From NCBI RefSeq assembly GCF_016595495.1, contig NZ_JAENIM010000007.1:1-58434 (forward strand): 58,434 bases of DNA. The letters run 5' to 3'. This DNA is from Persicirhabdus sediminis. GTDB taxonomy: Bacteria; Verrucomicrobiota; Verrucomicrobiia; Verrucomicrobiales; Akkermansiaceae. Made by a program: the position numbers and the translations under genes. The notes beneath the pieces were generated by a model, which was not told where the DNA came from, did not search any database, and saw nothing but the letters and a program-made list of their open reading frames with translations. Numbering within the stretch: position 1 is the first letter of the stretch; each line of letters starts with the position of its first letter. Shown in pieces: positions 44,993-56,527 of this stretch.

Positions 44993-45078
44993 CCGCAGGA
45001 AAATGCCAAAGCTAGCTCACGACGCAAGGATGAATTCAGCCAGCTAGAAATTCCTAGCTAGCTAGAACCTATCATTAA

Positions 45079-47112
45079 CTACTGGCCAACTTCCTCAACA
45101 ACCACCAGCCAGTTCATAAAATGAATTGGCGGAATTTGCTGCACAGAAGTCGCCGGCTTCAAATCAGCCTCAATCATGGAGCCAAAGCTCTTACCTGAAG
45201 CTGAACGCAAATCCAATGGATTCACCACCGCATCTCTATCTGTAGACAACACATTCACACGTCCTTCAAAGGTAACCATCAAATCTGCAGTAGCTGCACC
45301 AAATCTAACGTCAGGGCTGAAAATAGACACCGCGGGATAATTACCATTAGACAAGGCCTTCTGGTTGAAATCAGAATCAATGAAACAACGCATGTGAGTG
45401 ACCACAGATAATCCATCTGCAAAGTCGGAAGTTAGATCGCTAGCACCAGAAATCTTCACCGCGATATTAGTATCATTATTGAGCGCATCATCAAACAGAC
45501 TATCAGATGGCGCAGGACTTACCGAAGGAATAGCCTTATAGGTGACCATGATCTTATTATTATCAGAAAGCAATATACCCTGTTTATTACAAAACTCGCG
45601 CAGCAGGGAGACATCAATCTCTAAGGTACTCTGAGCCACTGTAGATGCATCATATTCATTACCGAGGTAAGCCTTACTAACAACAAATGGAAACCTGGTA
45701 TCTTTTGTATGCAAACTCCAGTCGTAATAACCGTTCAAACCAATTAAGGAGTGAGACTTAGGCAAATAGAAGTTACTTGTTAGTCCTCCACTCCTATTGG
45801 TGTAACTAACACGAATACCATAAGGAGTCCCCTGCCCGCCAGACTCAGCAGCCTCGACAATATCAATGATTAAATTGCACTGCTTCGCGCCACGTGAATA
45901 AACATCCCACGCTGTTGGAGAAACACCATTTGAAGAGTCATTGCCGTAGAGGTCAAAAAATTCCGTGCCCGCATTGATTGGAATAAAGGCAACTCGCCCG
46001 GAATCTGATGAACGCGAAACCGGGAAGAATGATTCCACACCATCCTGGCCACCACCTGTGCTAGAGCCGTAAATGTTAGCATTCGCACTATTATAGCTAT
46101 CCCGGTCAACGGAATTACTCGTGATGCCACCCACTGAAGTTAGATCACTTATTTCAGCGCCTTCAGTCGTCGCTACATAATCATAGTTTTGCGAGCCACC
46201 ATCTTGTTGCACTCGGCGACCATAAACACCACCCTCAATTTTGATAGAATCACTCCACTCCCCGCCTCCGCCGCTGACGACATCATCAGAGCCATGCCGG
46301 CCAAGATTCATAAAGGCATCGGCTGAAATTGGCAGCTGAGAAGGAATCTCGTAGAGCGACATGATGTAATGCTTCACCGTGGAGCCAACGTACGAACTCT
46401 CACCATGATGTTTAGCCTCACCGTCATCGGCGAAATCTACACTAAATGCCCACCAGTTGCGCTTGGCCACAAAATCTTCACCCGGCTTCGCATAACCAAA
46501 CTGAATGTTAGGGTAAGGAAGCATACTATAGTTAGAAAATGACCCTCTGTCATAATAGCCTTTTTCGAAGCTAACAATAGGCGCAGCTATCTCATACTTT
46601 TCATTGAGGTTAGACCCAGAATCATATGACAAGGCAAGCGGCATTTTGATGTCATCAGGCAGAGCGAAAGTAATGCCCGATTTCCCAGCTGACTTATCGT
46701 AGCCGACAATCGAGTTTACCAAATTTCCCTTAGAATCATAATCCGCAACATTTGCCGACAGAGCTTTACTGTTGATCTTCGATACAAAACCGTCCTGAGC
46801 AATCTCAGCATTGGCCGCCTCGATAGCATCTTCAAATATTTGCCCCCACTGGACTTTGCTAAAACCAGCTGAGCCAGGAGCACTACCTTCTTGCATGGCT
46901 AGAGCCGCTCGCTCTGGCACCATTTGTACTAAGGAACGCAAAAATGCGTCTTCACGCTGGCTATAATCAGCACGCAAATGAACATCACGCTGCACATCTA
47001 AAGCAGCCACAGCATTACGCTGATTCACCAGCATCACCCCCAATAACAGCATGCCTAAGCTAACAACTGATATCATTGCTGCGTATCCAGGGCGGAGGCT
47101 ATTCTTTTTCAT
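45079..47112 (-). CDS. Large PilX-like protein of a pseudopilin cassette
   Basis: A 677-residue protein whose N-terminus 'SLRPGYAAMISVVSLGMLLLGVMLVNQ' is a single membrane helix of the PilX/minor-pilin-assembly type: a basic residue and glycine before a hydrophobic stretch. The rest is a Ser/Gly/Asn-rich extracytoplasmic beta-rich region. It is the last gene of a six-gene run and resembles in place and size the large 'A' protein of the Verru_Chthon cassettes, but I cannot confirm that model by eye. It probably works with the two pseudopilins just upstream. Confidence 0.65.
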   Translation of the reverse strand: MKKNSLRPGYAAMISVVSLGMLLLGVMLVNQRNAVAALDVQRDVHLRADYSQREDAFLRSLVQMVPERAALAMQEGSAPGSAGFSKVQWGQIFEDAIEAANAEIAQDGFVSKINSKALSANVADYDSKGNLVNSIVGYDKSAGKSGITFALPDDIKMPLALSYDSGSNLNEKYEIAAPIVSFEKGYYDRGSFSNYSMLPYPNIQFGYAKPGEDFVAKRNWWAFSVDFADDGEAKHHGESSYVGSTVKHYIMSLYEIPSQLPISADAFMNLGRHGSDDVVSGGGGEWSDSIKIEGGVYGRRVQQDGGSQNYDYVATTEGAEISDLTSVGGITSNSVDRDSYNSANANIYGSSTGGGQDGVESFFPVSRSSDSGRVAFIPINAGTEFFDLYGNDSSNGVSPTAWDVYSRGAKQCNLIIDIVEAAESGGQGTPYGIRVSYTNRSGGLTSNFYLPKSHSLIGLNGYYDWSLHTKDTRFPFVVSKAYLGNEYDASTVAQSTLEIDVSLLREFCNKQGILLSDNNKIMVTYKAIPSVSPAPSDSLFDDALNNDTNIAVKISGASDLTSDFADGLSVVTHMRCFIDSDFNQKALSNGNYPAVSIFSPDVRFGAATADLMVTFEGRVNVLSTDRDAVVNPLDLRSASGKSFGSMIEADLKPATSVQQIPPIHFMNWLVVVEEVGQ

Positions 47113-47124
47113 TTTTTTATTTAT

Positions 47125-47703
47125 CTATAATGCCGCGCTAGCAGCATAAACAATTTCTTCGTTTAGCGGGCCAACCAAGCGAGTTTCTAATACCCCGCTA
47201 AACATCTCAAAGGTAACACCATTTTCACCGTTAGCTGGAGCATTCCAGCCAGCGATTTTCCACAATGGTTTATCACCAGGGCGGCCACTGCCGTTAAAAT
47301 AATAGTTCAGCTCAACCTCTCCAGATGACTTATTAAGCTCAGCTGCGATCATGCCAAATTGCTTATTGCCAACCGCATCACGGAATACCAACACTAAGGC
47401 ATTGCCTGAAGCCGAACCTTGTGTGCCAGCTTGGGCCGCTGGAATATCATCAAAGATCATAAAGCGATCAGCTCGCTGAATCACTCGTCCTAACATGTTA
47501 TTCACTTGCGGCGCCTTGCTAACAAGAAAATTTCTCTCCTTGATAATGCCTGCCATGGTGACCTGCTGCGACAATAACCCCATGCCAAGACCAGCCAAAA
47601 GAACCATCATGCCGATGACGATGGTCAACTCAACCAAAGTCATACCAGATAGATGAAACCTACCGCGGCGAGAAGATCTAGCTCTTCTTAAATTAATGAT
47701 CAT
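47125..47703 (-). CDS. Type IV pilin-like (pseudopilin) protein
   Basis: A 192-residue protein with a basic leader and a class III signal, G-M-T-L-V-E-L, in which prepilin peptidase would cut after G and the +5 residue is Glu. A hydrophobic helix follows ('TIVIGMMVLLAGLGMGLL'). The globular C-domain contains 'VNNMLGRVIQRADRFMIFDD', as in GspJ/PulJ-type minor pseudopilins. It overlaps the upstream pseudopilin gene by four bases (ATGA). Confidence 0.8.
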   Translation of the reverse strand: MIINLRRARSSRRGRFHLSGMTLVELTIVIGMMVLLAGLGMGLLSQQVTMAGIIKERNFLVSKAPQVNNMLGRVIQRADRFMIFDDIPAAQAGTQGSASGNALVLVFRDAVGNKQFGMIAAELNKSSGEVELNYYFNGSGRPGDKPLWKIAGWNAPANGENGVTFEMFSGVLETRLVGPLNEEIVYAASAAL

Positions 47704-48206
47704 TGTGTCCTAACTACAGTTCTTGAGGCTATATAGGTTTTACCGTTTGCCTCATATTCTAGCGCCACTCGTAGCCGCCAAGTTTCAGATAGATCTTCAC
47801 TCAGGCCTAGCGCCTTCTCTCGGGCACGTGTCACTCTACCCATCACAGCTACACCTTCACCCACATTGCCGTCAGCTTGAACGGTTCCTGACCTTCTTCC
47901 AAGTATCGTTAGCGAAGACGGCGGTACCTGACCACCATCTTCATACAGCCCGTAGCTAGGCCAAACTCCATTACTATCAGCCTCACTGATCAGCTCAAAT
48001 GGGATGGCATTTGCAATTGCCACTTCGCGTACCAAATAAGCATCTGCTAGAGACTTACTAACAACCCAATTCCTTTGACTCAAGGTATTCATCATGCTTT
48101 GGAATGAAACTGAGCCGATCACAACCATAACCATCACAGCGGCTGAAATTTCAACCAAAGCACTACCTTTTCTGAAGCCAGAGATATTGTTAGCAAGTAA
48201 TCTCAT
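47700..48206 (-). CDS. Second pseudopilin-like protein
   Basis: A 168-residue protein. A short basic leader precedes G-S-A-L-V-E, a class III prepilin cleavage site with Glu at +5, then 'ISAAVMVMVVIGSVSF'. The C-terminal domain ends 'LRVALEYEANGKTYIASRTVVRTQ'. I start at ATG 48206, eight bases after the previous stop and next to an AAGGGG stretch; an in-frame ATG 24 codons upstream would bury the leader inside the neighbouring gene. It is translationally coupled to the next pseudopilin. Confidence 0.72.
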   Translation of the reverse strand: MRLLANNISGFRKGSALVEISAAVMVMVVIGSVSFQSMMNTLSQRNWVVSKSLADAYLVREVAIANAIPFELISEADSNGVWPSYGLYEDGGQVPPSSLTILGRRSGTVQADGNVGEGVAVMGRVTRAREKALGLSEDLSETWRLRVALEYEANGKTYIASRTVVRTQ

Positions 48207-48213
48207 CTTCCCC

Positions 48214-49392
48214 TTAGCGGATTGTATTGATGTCAGCCTTGACGTTAATCCGAGGCGGCACATTAATTTGCTTTTCACCTAACACTTCAGTACCATAAAT
48301 AGATTCATGGATAACCTCCATGATCCAATAGCCGTCCTCCGTGACAATTTTATCTAACTCATACAAGTTGGCTGTAACTGAAACCGGATCCGTATCGGTA
48401 GGTATTGTTTTGAACAGATAGGAATCCGTCTTACCTGGTCTGGATGTGCCCTTTTTATAAATCACAAGATAGGTATCTGAACCGGGATAGAGATTGTTAT
48501 AATCAACAGTCACCACCACCGTCGCTAGTTCGGCACCGATGACTTGCCCATCAGTGATCCCACTAATCTCAGCATCAGGCACAGGACACACTCTAAGCTC
48601 AAAGCTATTAAAGATAATTGGCACTGGGTTATCTCCAGTTCCGCCCTCTTGATAGAACCTTACAACTTCATTTTTCTGTGCCTCAGATAGAGTATAATCT
48701 TTGATTTTGTCATCATCTCCCAAATCATCATCAAAAAGACTTGGCACCCCTAATAGAGTGATAAACTCAGAGCCATTTGCTCTGATTGCATCTGCAGCAG
48801 GAATGATTGTTTTATTGTTATTAAACTTGTTATTGCCACTCTTAGAAATCAACCATGAGTCATTAAGCTCGTAGTCGTCTGAGCCCGTTTCAGCACTTTT
48901 ATACTCGTGAACCACCACAATATTTGAGCAGGCATAACTACCATTATTCGACGTTGGAGGCATGAAGCCTTTTCCCCATTTGATCGTAAAATCATAGGTC
49001 TTATCAGCACGCATGCGGATGTAGCGACCACCATCTTTAGGTTTACTAGGATCAATAGGATTCGGGTTATATGGATCTAATGTTGAGTTTGTCAGCTCTA
49101 CGGTACGAGGGTCAGCGGGAACGTGCTTTTCATCCAACAACCAATTGTTAGATGAGGTATCCCTTTCAGCGGTAAAAAGCACAAAATTACTACCGCCTTC
49201 ACCTACGGACATATCTGACATTCTGGAGCCTGCAATTTCGATATCCATCCACTGGTAAACACCATCTTCCTTACCGTTCTTCTTCAGAGGATACTCATAG
49301 ATGAAACTAATATAACGTTCATCTTGAGCAAGGAGGCTAGAGCCAGACAGCAAAGCTAAGGCGCAGCTAACAATAAATTTATGACCATTCAT
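48214..49392 (-). CDS. Secreted protein, unknown, in pseudopilin cassette
   Basis: A 392-residue exported protein (signal 'HKFIVSCALALLSGSSLLAQ'). It is rich in Asp, Asn and Ser with strand-forming stretches such as 'TVVVTVDYNNLYPGSDTYLVIYKKG' suggestive of Ig/FN3-like beta sandwiches. A 'NPNPIDPSKPKDGGRY' linker divides it. I recognise no family. It sits between two other secreted proteins and two pseudopilins. Confidence 0.65.
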   Translation of the reverse strand: MNGHKFIVSCALALLSGSSLLAQDERYISFIYEYPLKKNGKEDGVYQWMDIEIAGSRMSDMSVGEGGSNFVLFTAERDTSSNNWLLDEKHVPADPRTVELTNSTLDPYNPNPIDPSKPKDGGRYIRMRADKTYDFTIKWGKGFMPPTSNNGSYACSNIVVVHEYKSAETGSDDYELNDSWLISKSGNNKFNNNKTIIPAADAIRANGSEFITLLGVPSLFDDDLGDDDKIKDYTLSEAQKNEVVRFYQEGGTGDNPVPIIFNSFELRVCPVPDAEISGITDGQVIGAELATVVVTVDYNNLYPGSDTYLVIYKKGTSRPGKTDSYLFKTIPTDTDPVSVTANLYELDKIVTEDGYWIMEVIHESIYGTEVLGEKQINVPPRINVKADINTIR

Positions 49393-49401
49393 TATCTCAA
49401 T

Positions 49402-49830
49402 CTACGGGTTAGAATTTACCTCAAATGGCTTCATTGATACCAAGCGATGGCGATTGCTTGCCACTACGATCACACGCTGCACGGCAAATTGGTCCTTCAC
49501 TTCGTCAGGAATCGGCTCCTCACCTCGAATCTGCGCTTCAGTCACTTCATAAGTTTTGATCAAACTACGATTCTGATTAGCAAACTCACTAAACTGCACG
49601 AGGCGCCCTTTAGGTTTATCACTCAAGCGTGACTTCAAATGGTCTGGCACATGCAGCACGGATGTTTTCGGTGCAATGGTCCAAATTGAACCATTAGAAA
49701 TTTTCACCTTGCCGTCAAATAGGCTTCTTGATTTACGCACAGCACTATCCTGCGCGCCAACCCAGCTAGCTAGACCGCAAAAAGATACGGCCAGAACTAA
49801 ACAGAAAGTTAATAAGGAATGGGTTTTCAT
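49402..49830 (-). CDS. Small secreted protein, unknown, in pseudopilin cassette
   Basis: A 142-residue exported protein with a clear signal peptide ('LTFCLVLAVSFCGLASWVGAQ'). The mature domain is basic and contains 'ISNGSIWTIAPKTSVLHVPDHLKSRL', 'FSEFANQNRSLIKTYEVT' and a strand-rich C-terminus. No family recognised. It lies nine bases before the next cassette gene. Confidence 0.65.
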   Translation of the reverse strand: MKTHSLLTFCLVLAVSFCGLASWVGAQDSAVRKSRSLFDGKVKISNGSIWTIAPKTSVLHVPDHLKSRLSDKPKGRLVQFSEFANQNRSLIKTYEVTEAQIRGEEPIPDEVKDQFAVQRVIVVASNRHRLVSMKPFEVNSNP

Positions 49831-49835
49831 CTTAT

Positions 49836-50558
49836 TTATTGTTCTATCTTACTCTCTTTAAATGAGACAATGAAGACGATGTCCTGCATGTCATAACCAT
49901 GATCCAATGGATCACCAGTCTCTGAATACGGGTAAAATCTATCAAGCTCCCCAAGATAAATAATGTCACGAGGACCAATATCGACACGGCCAGTTTCCTG
50001 ATCCAAGTATGGGCGCAGAAATTCTTCGATACTAACATCTGTACCAAAAGGAATGTATTCAGGCACCTCATCACCATCTTGAAGAACCACCATAGAGTTC
50101 ATCGGGTCATCCTTAGGCAAGTCAGACCAACGAACACCTTGGCCATTCGTCTGCGGGCTCTTACCAAACATACCAAAATCTATCCTATCTCCCTTATTCA
50201 CGGGTCCCGAATATAACAACTGGCCAGAAGTGAAGGTCGATGCCAGTCCTCGTGAAAATATCTTCTGAGATGAACCGCCATTGATTTTCATATTGAGCTC
50301 AATGTTTTTGTTACCATTCCAATAACCAGCTCCAATAGCAATGACTTCGATGTCACAAACATCAATAACTGTCACCGTATTGGTTCCTTCATCAATCTCA
50401 CCGCCCTCGTTAGGGAGTTGGATTTGCCAACCAACATCCACTCGCTGACCAGCCATAGCTGACTCAGGGGTAAAGAGTGATCCAGTTGGCTTAGCATCTG
50501 CAGCCATAACATTGGCTGTCGCGCACAGGCTCATCAGTCCTATTGTTATATTTTTCAT
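49836..50558 (-). CDS. Secreted protein, unknown, first gene of pseudopilin cassette
   Basis: A 240-residue exported protein (signal 'MKNITIGLMSLCATANVMAA'). The mature part is acidic and strand-rich, with 'VTVIDVCDIEVIAIGAGYWNGN' and a C-terminal 'RDIIYLGELDRFYP'. It opens a run of six closely spaced minus-strand genes, the last three of which carry pilin-type N-termini. No catalytic motif is visible. Confidence 0.65.
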   Translation of the reverse strand: MKNITIGLMSLCATANVMAADAKPTGSLFTPESAMAGQRVDVGWQIQLPNEGGEIDEGTNTVTVIDVCDIEVIAIGAGYWNGNKNIELNMKINGGSSQKIFSRGLASTFTSGQLLYSGPVNKGDRIDFGMFGKSPQTNGQGVRWSDLPKDDPMNSMVVLQDGDEVPEYIPFGTDVSIEEFLRPYLDQETGRVDIGPRDIIYLGELDRFYPYSETGDPLDHGYDMQDIVFIVSFKESKIEQ

Positions 50559-50747
50559 TGTTTCGTGTGTTTGATAACTAAGGTCTCGAAATTTGCTGAG
50601 CTGATAAGCTCTATCACAGCAAGTAAATCGGGGGGCTGACTAATACATCATACCAATGAGCAACAAAAACGAACAAGTCGAATACGAATACGAACGATTA
50701 ATAAATAAGACAGACAATATTCATTAATAGTAACATAGATAGTGCAC

Positions 50748-50778
50748 AAAAAAAACCACAGGGATTACTCCCTGTGGC
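50748..50778 (-). terminator. Terminator of the gyrase operon
   Basis: CCACAGGG (50756-50763) pairs with CCCTGTGG (50770-50777); on the minus strand it is followed by a run of T (50748-50755). It lies 34 bases after the gyrA stop. Confidence 0.9.
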
Positions 50779-50811
50779 TCAATGTCTAAATCAATAATTC
50801 AACTAAACTGA

Positions 50812-53478
50812 TTAAGCTTCATCTGAGTCTACTGACTCTTCGGGCTCACTTTCGAGAGCTTCAGGTGCCACTTCAGTTGATCCATCTTCCTCGACTACAT
50901 CATCAGAATCCAGAACACCTTCCTGTTCATCATCTTCGTCAGGTGCGATACGAGCAATGTCTCTAAGATGCTCACCTTCTTTCAGTGTTACTAACTTCAC
51001 CCCTTGGGTATTGCGGCCAGCTTCACGAATGTCAGCAGTACGAATGCGAATACTCTGGCCACCTGAGGTCATGAGCATGAGGTCATCTTCAGTGTAGACG
51101 CGCACGGCACCTACCACGTCACCGGTTTTCTCCGTACACTTCATGGTGATAATCCCCTTACCGCCACGGCTCTGACTACGGTAATCAGCAAACGGCGTAC
51201 GTTTACCAATGCCATTTTCAGAGGCCACTAGCAGAGTACCATCTTCATCAACCATAGCTAGGCTAACAACATAATCACCTTCCACTGGGTTAATACCACG
51301 TACACCAGCGGTAGCGCGTCCCATTGAGCGAGCTTGCTCTTCATTGAAACGCAGGCTCAAACCTTTACGGGTAACAAGGATGACTTCGTCCTGACCTGAA
51401 GTTAGACGAACATCAATCAGTTCATTCCCCTCTTCCAGTTTGATCGCAATGATGCCGTCTTTACGGTAGTTTTTGAAGTCTACCAATGAGGTTTTCTTAA
51501 CCTTACCACTGCGTGTCGCAAAGAGAACAAATCCATTTTCTTCACCAAAAGTAATATCGTTGCCGTCTTCATCCGTCTTGCGTTCAAGGCGTAATGTAGC
51601 CGCTACGGTTTCTTCAGCTTGCAGGTTCAGCACGTTCTTAATGCTACGTCCCTTAGAGGTACGAGATCCTTCTGGAAGTTCATAAACGCGCTCAACATAA
51701 ACACGCCCAGTGTTAGTGAAGAACATCAGGTAATCGTGCGCGGATGCCGTAAACAGGTGCTCGACAAAATCTTGTTCCTCATCGTCACCGCGCTTACCGC
51801 GAGTTTCCATTCCACGTACCCCTTTGCCTCCGCGGCCTTGAACTCGATATTCGTTAGTCGCAGTACGTTTGATGTAACCACGGTTAGAAAGAGTTACAAT
51901 CATTCCCTCGTTAGCAATCAAGTCTTCAACGGCAATCTCACCTTCATCAGGAAGGATTGGGCAGCGACGAGGTGTTGCAAACTTCTCTTTGATAACTAGC
52001 AGTTCATCTTTGATGATAGCAAGAACACGAGATTCTTTAGCCAGGATGTCGAGGAAGTCTTTGATGTCGATGAGGATATTGTCGTATTCACCTTTTACTT
52101 TATCGCGCTCCATGCCAGTCAGCTGATAGAGACGAAGTTCAAGAATGGCATTCACCTGACGATCAGTAAAGATGTAGCGATCTCCAACGATGCTAGGCTG
52201 TGAGCGGACTAGAATTCCTAGCTGCTCGGCAGTTTTGGTTGGGAAATCGTATGATTTCAAGCGCTCACGAGCTTCATCGCGGTTCTTAGAATCACGAATG
52301 ATTTTGATGAAGTCATCAAGATGACCAAGTGCCAGCAAAAACGCTTCTAAGTTCTCGGCTCTGTCTTCTGCCTTTTGCAGCAAATAACGAGTCCGGCGAA
52401 TAACCACTTCACGACGGTGCTCGATGAAGGCATCCAAAGCATCAGTCAATGACATCTGTTTAGGACGGCGCTCGTGAATTGCTAACATGTTCACCCCAAA
52501 TGATGTTTCCATCGAAGTGAGTTTGTAAATCTGATTCACAACCACCTGAGGACGAGCATCGCGCTTAAGCGTAATTTCGATGCATGTTTCGTCATCTGAT
52601 AGATCGCGCATGCCTGAAATATCAGTCAGCACTTTCTCACGCACCAACTCGGCAATACGTTGCTGCAGCACAGCTCGGTTCACGCCGTGAGGAACCTGAG
52701 TAATCATGATCATGGAGGTCCCCGAAGCCTTTTCAACAACTTCCATGGTACCGCGCATTTTCACGCTGCCACGACCAGTGCGGAAGTAGCTATCAATACC
52801 CTTGTAGCCGCGAATCTCACAGGCTACCGCGAAGTCTGGCCCCTTGATGATTTGCTTAAGATCTTCAATTGGAATCTGTGGGTTATCAATACGAGCACAA
52901 ACACCATCAATCACCTCGCCGAGGTTATGAGACGGGATGTTAGTAGCCATACCCACCGCAATACCTGTACCACCATTTACTAGCAGGTTAGGAATCGAAG
53001 CTGGTAAAACGACTGGCTCAGTACGCGTTTCATCGTATGTTGGAGTATGATCAACCGTATCCTTTTCAAGGTCGGTCAACATGCTTGAACCCATGTGAGT
53101 TAGGCGGGCCTCAGTATATCGCATTGCCGCTGCGGCATCACCTTCAACCGAACCAAAGTTACCCTGACCATCAACGAGAATCTCGCGTAATGTCCATGGC
53201 TGAGCCATGTTTACCAAAGTAGTGTAAATCGAACTATCACCGTGTGGGTGGTACTTACCCATGGTATCACCAACAATACGCGCACACTTCAGGTGAGCCT
53301 TGCTAGGTGTAAGCGATAGATCGTGATGCATCGCGTACAAAAGGCGACGTTGCGACGGCTTTAAGCCATCACGTGCATCTGGAAGAGCGCGGGAAATAAT
53401 CACTGACATCGAGTAGTCCAAGAATGACTTGGACATCTCATCTGCCACGTTTATCGGCTCAATAAAATCATTAGACAT
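50812..53478 (-). CDS. gyrA: DNA gyrase subunit A
   Basis: An 888-residue subunit with the breakage-rejoining winged-helix and tower domains, then the C-terminal beta-pinwheel. The catalytic tyrosine is Y121 in 'AAMRYTEARL'. The quinolone region reads HGDSSIYTT: the Ser83 equivalent is Ser, but the Asp87 equivalent is Thr (T86). The GyrA-box is QGRGGKG, one residue from the consensus. The last 35 residues are strongly acidic (EDGSTEVAPEALESEPEES), as in many Gram-negative GyrA proteins. It follows gyrB by 29 bases. Confidence 0.96.
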   Translation of the reverse strand: MSNDFIEPINVADEMSKSFLDYSMSVIISRALPDARDGLKPSQRRLLYAMHHDLSLTPSKAHLKCARIVGDTMGKYHPHGDSSIYTTLVNMAQPWTLREILVDGQGNFGSVEGDAAAAMRYTEARLTHMGSSMLTDLEKDTVDHTPTYDETRTEPVVLPASIPNLLVNGGTGIAVGMATNIPSHNLGEVIDGVCARIDNPQIPIEDLKQIIKGPDFAVACEIRGYKGIDSYFRTGRGSVKMRGTMEVVEKASGTSMIMITQVPHGVNRAVLQQRIAELVREKVLTDISGMRDLSDDETCIEITLKRDARPQVVVNQIYKLTSMETSFGVNMLAIHERRPKQMSLTDALDAFIEHRREVVIRRTRYLLQKAEDRAENLEAFLLALGHLDDFIKIIRDSKNRDEARERLKSYDFPTKTAEQLGILVRSQPSIVGDRYIFTDRQVNAILELRLYQLTGMERDKVKGEYDNILIDIKDFLDILAKESRVLAIIKDELLVIKEKFATPRRCPILPDEGEIAVEDLIANEGMIVTLSNRGYIKRTATNEYRVQGRGGKGVRGMETRGKRGDDEEQDFVEHLFTASAHDYLMFFTNTGRVYVERVYELPEGSRTSKGRSIKNVLNLQAEETVAATLRLERKTDEDGNDITFGEENGFVLFATRSGKVKKTSLVDFKNYRKDGIIAIKLEEGNELIDVRLTSGQDEVILVTRKGLSLRFNEEQARSMGRATAGVRGINPVEGDYVVSLAMVDEDGTLLVASENGIGKRTPFADYRSQSRGGKGIITMKCTEKTGDVVGAVRVYTEDDLMLMTSGGQSIRIRTADIREAGRNTQGVKLVTLKEGEHLRDIARIAPDEDDEQEGVLDSDDVVEEDGSTEVAPEALESEPEESVDSDEA

Positions 53479-53507
53479 AGTAAAATATTAGTTATTAAGT
53501 TGGCAGA

Positions 53508-56111
<2,604 letters not shown>

Positions 56112-56159
56112 TCACTTTTTATGCAGAAATACTAACACTAAGAAACACCTGCTACGCGT

Positions 56160-56516
56160 CTAGCCTGCAGCTAGGTGAAAATACTCGAAATATAACCAAA
56201 CAACGAGCAAAGCGAGGATGATCACCGCCGCTAAAATCAACAAACGGATCTGCCCCGGACGGCGATCGCGACCAAAAAGGATGCTTCCGAGCCGCGCTTC
56301 TCCAGCGATCTCATCAACGGGCTCAGGGATACCACTGAGCTTTACAGGTGCTTTGACATCCGCCGAGGCCTCACCCGGCAAGCTAGGAGCCGTCACCGTG
56401 CCACCACAATCTGGGCAAGGCCCCTCTTTACCAGCCATCTCACTGCCAACCGTCAGCTCGCAGCCACAATGCTTACATTGGAAAATAAGCTCTAGCGGAT
56501 TCAAAAATCCTTTCAT
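56160..56516 (-). CDS. Zinc-ribbon tail-anchored membrane protein
   Basis: A 118-residue protein with an N-terminal zinc ribbon of two CxxC knuckles ('FQCKHCGCEL' and 'GPCPDCGG') and one C-terminal membrane helix ('LLILAAVIILALLVVWLYF'). Such proteins are frequent in Planctomycetota/Verrucomicrobiota and uncharacterised. It lies 11 bases after RNase D and about 100 before gyrB on the same strand. Confidence 0.75.
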   Translation of the reverse strand: MKGFLNPLELIFQCKHCGCELTVGSEMAGKEGPCPDCGGTVTAPSLPGEASADVKAPVKLSGIPEPVDEIAGEARLGSILFGRDRRPGQIRLLILAAVIILALLVVWLYFEYFHLAAG

Positions 56517-56527
56517 AGACAGTCTAA

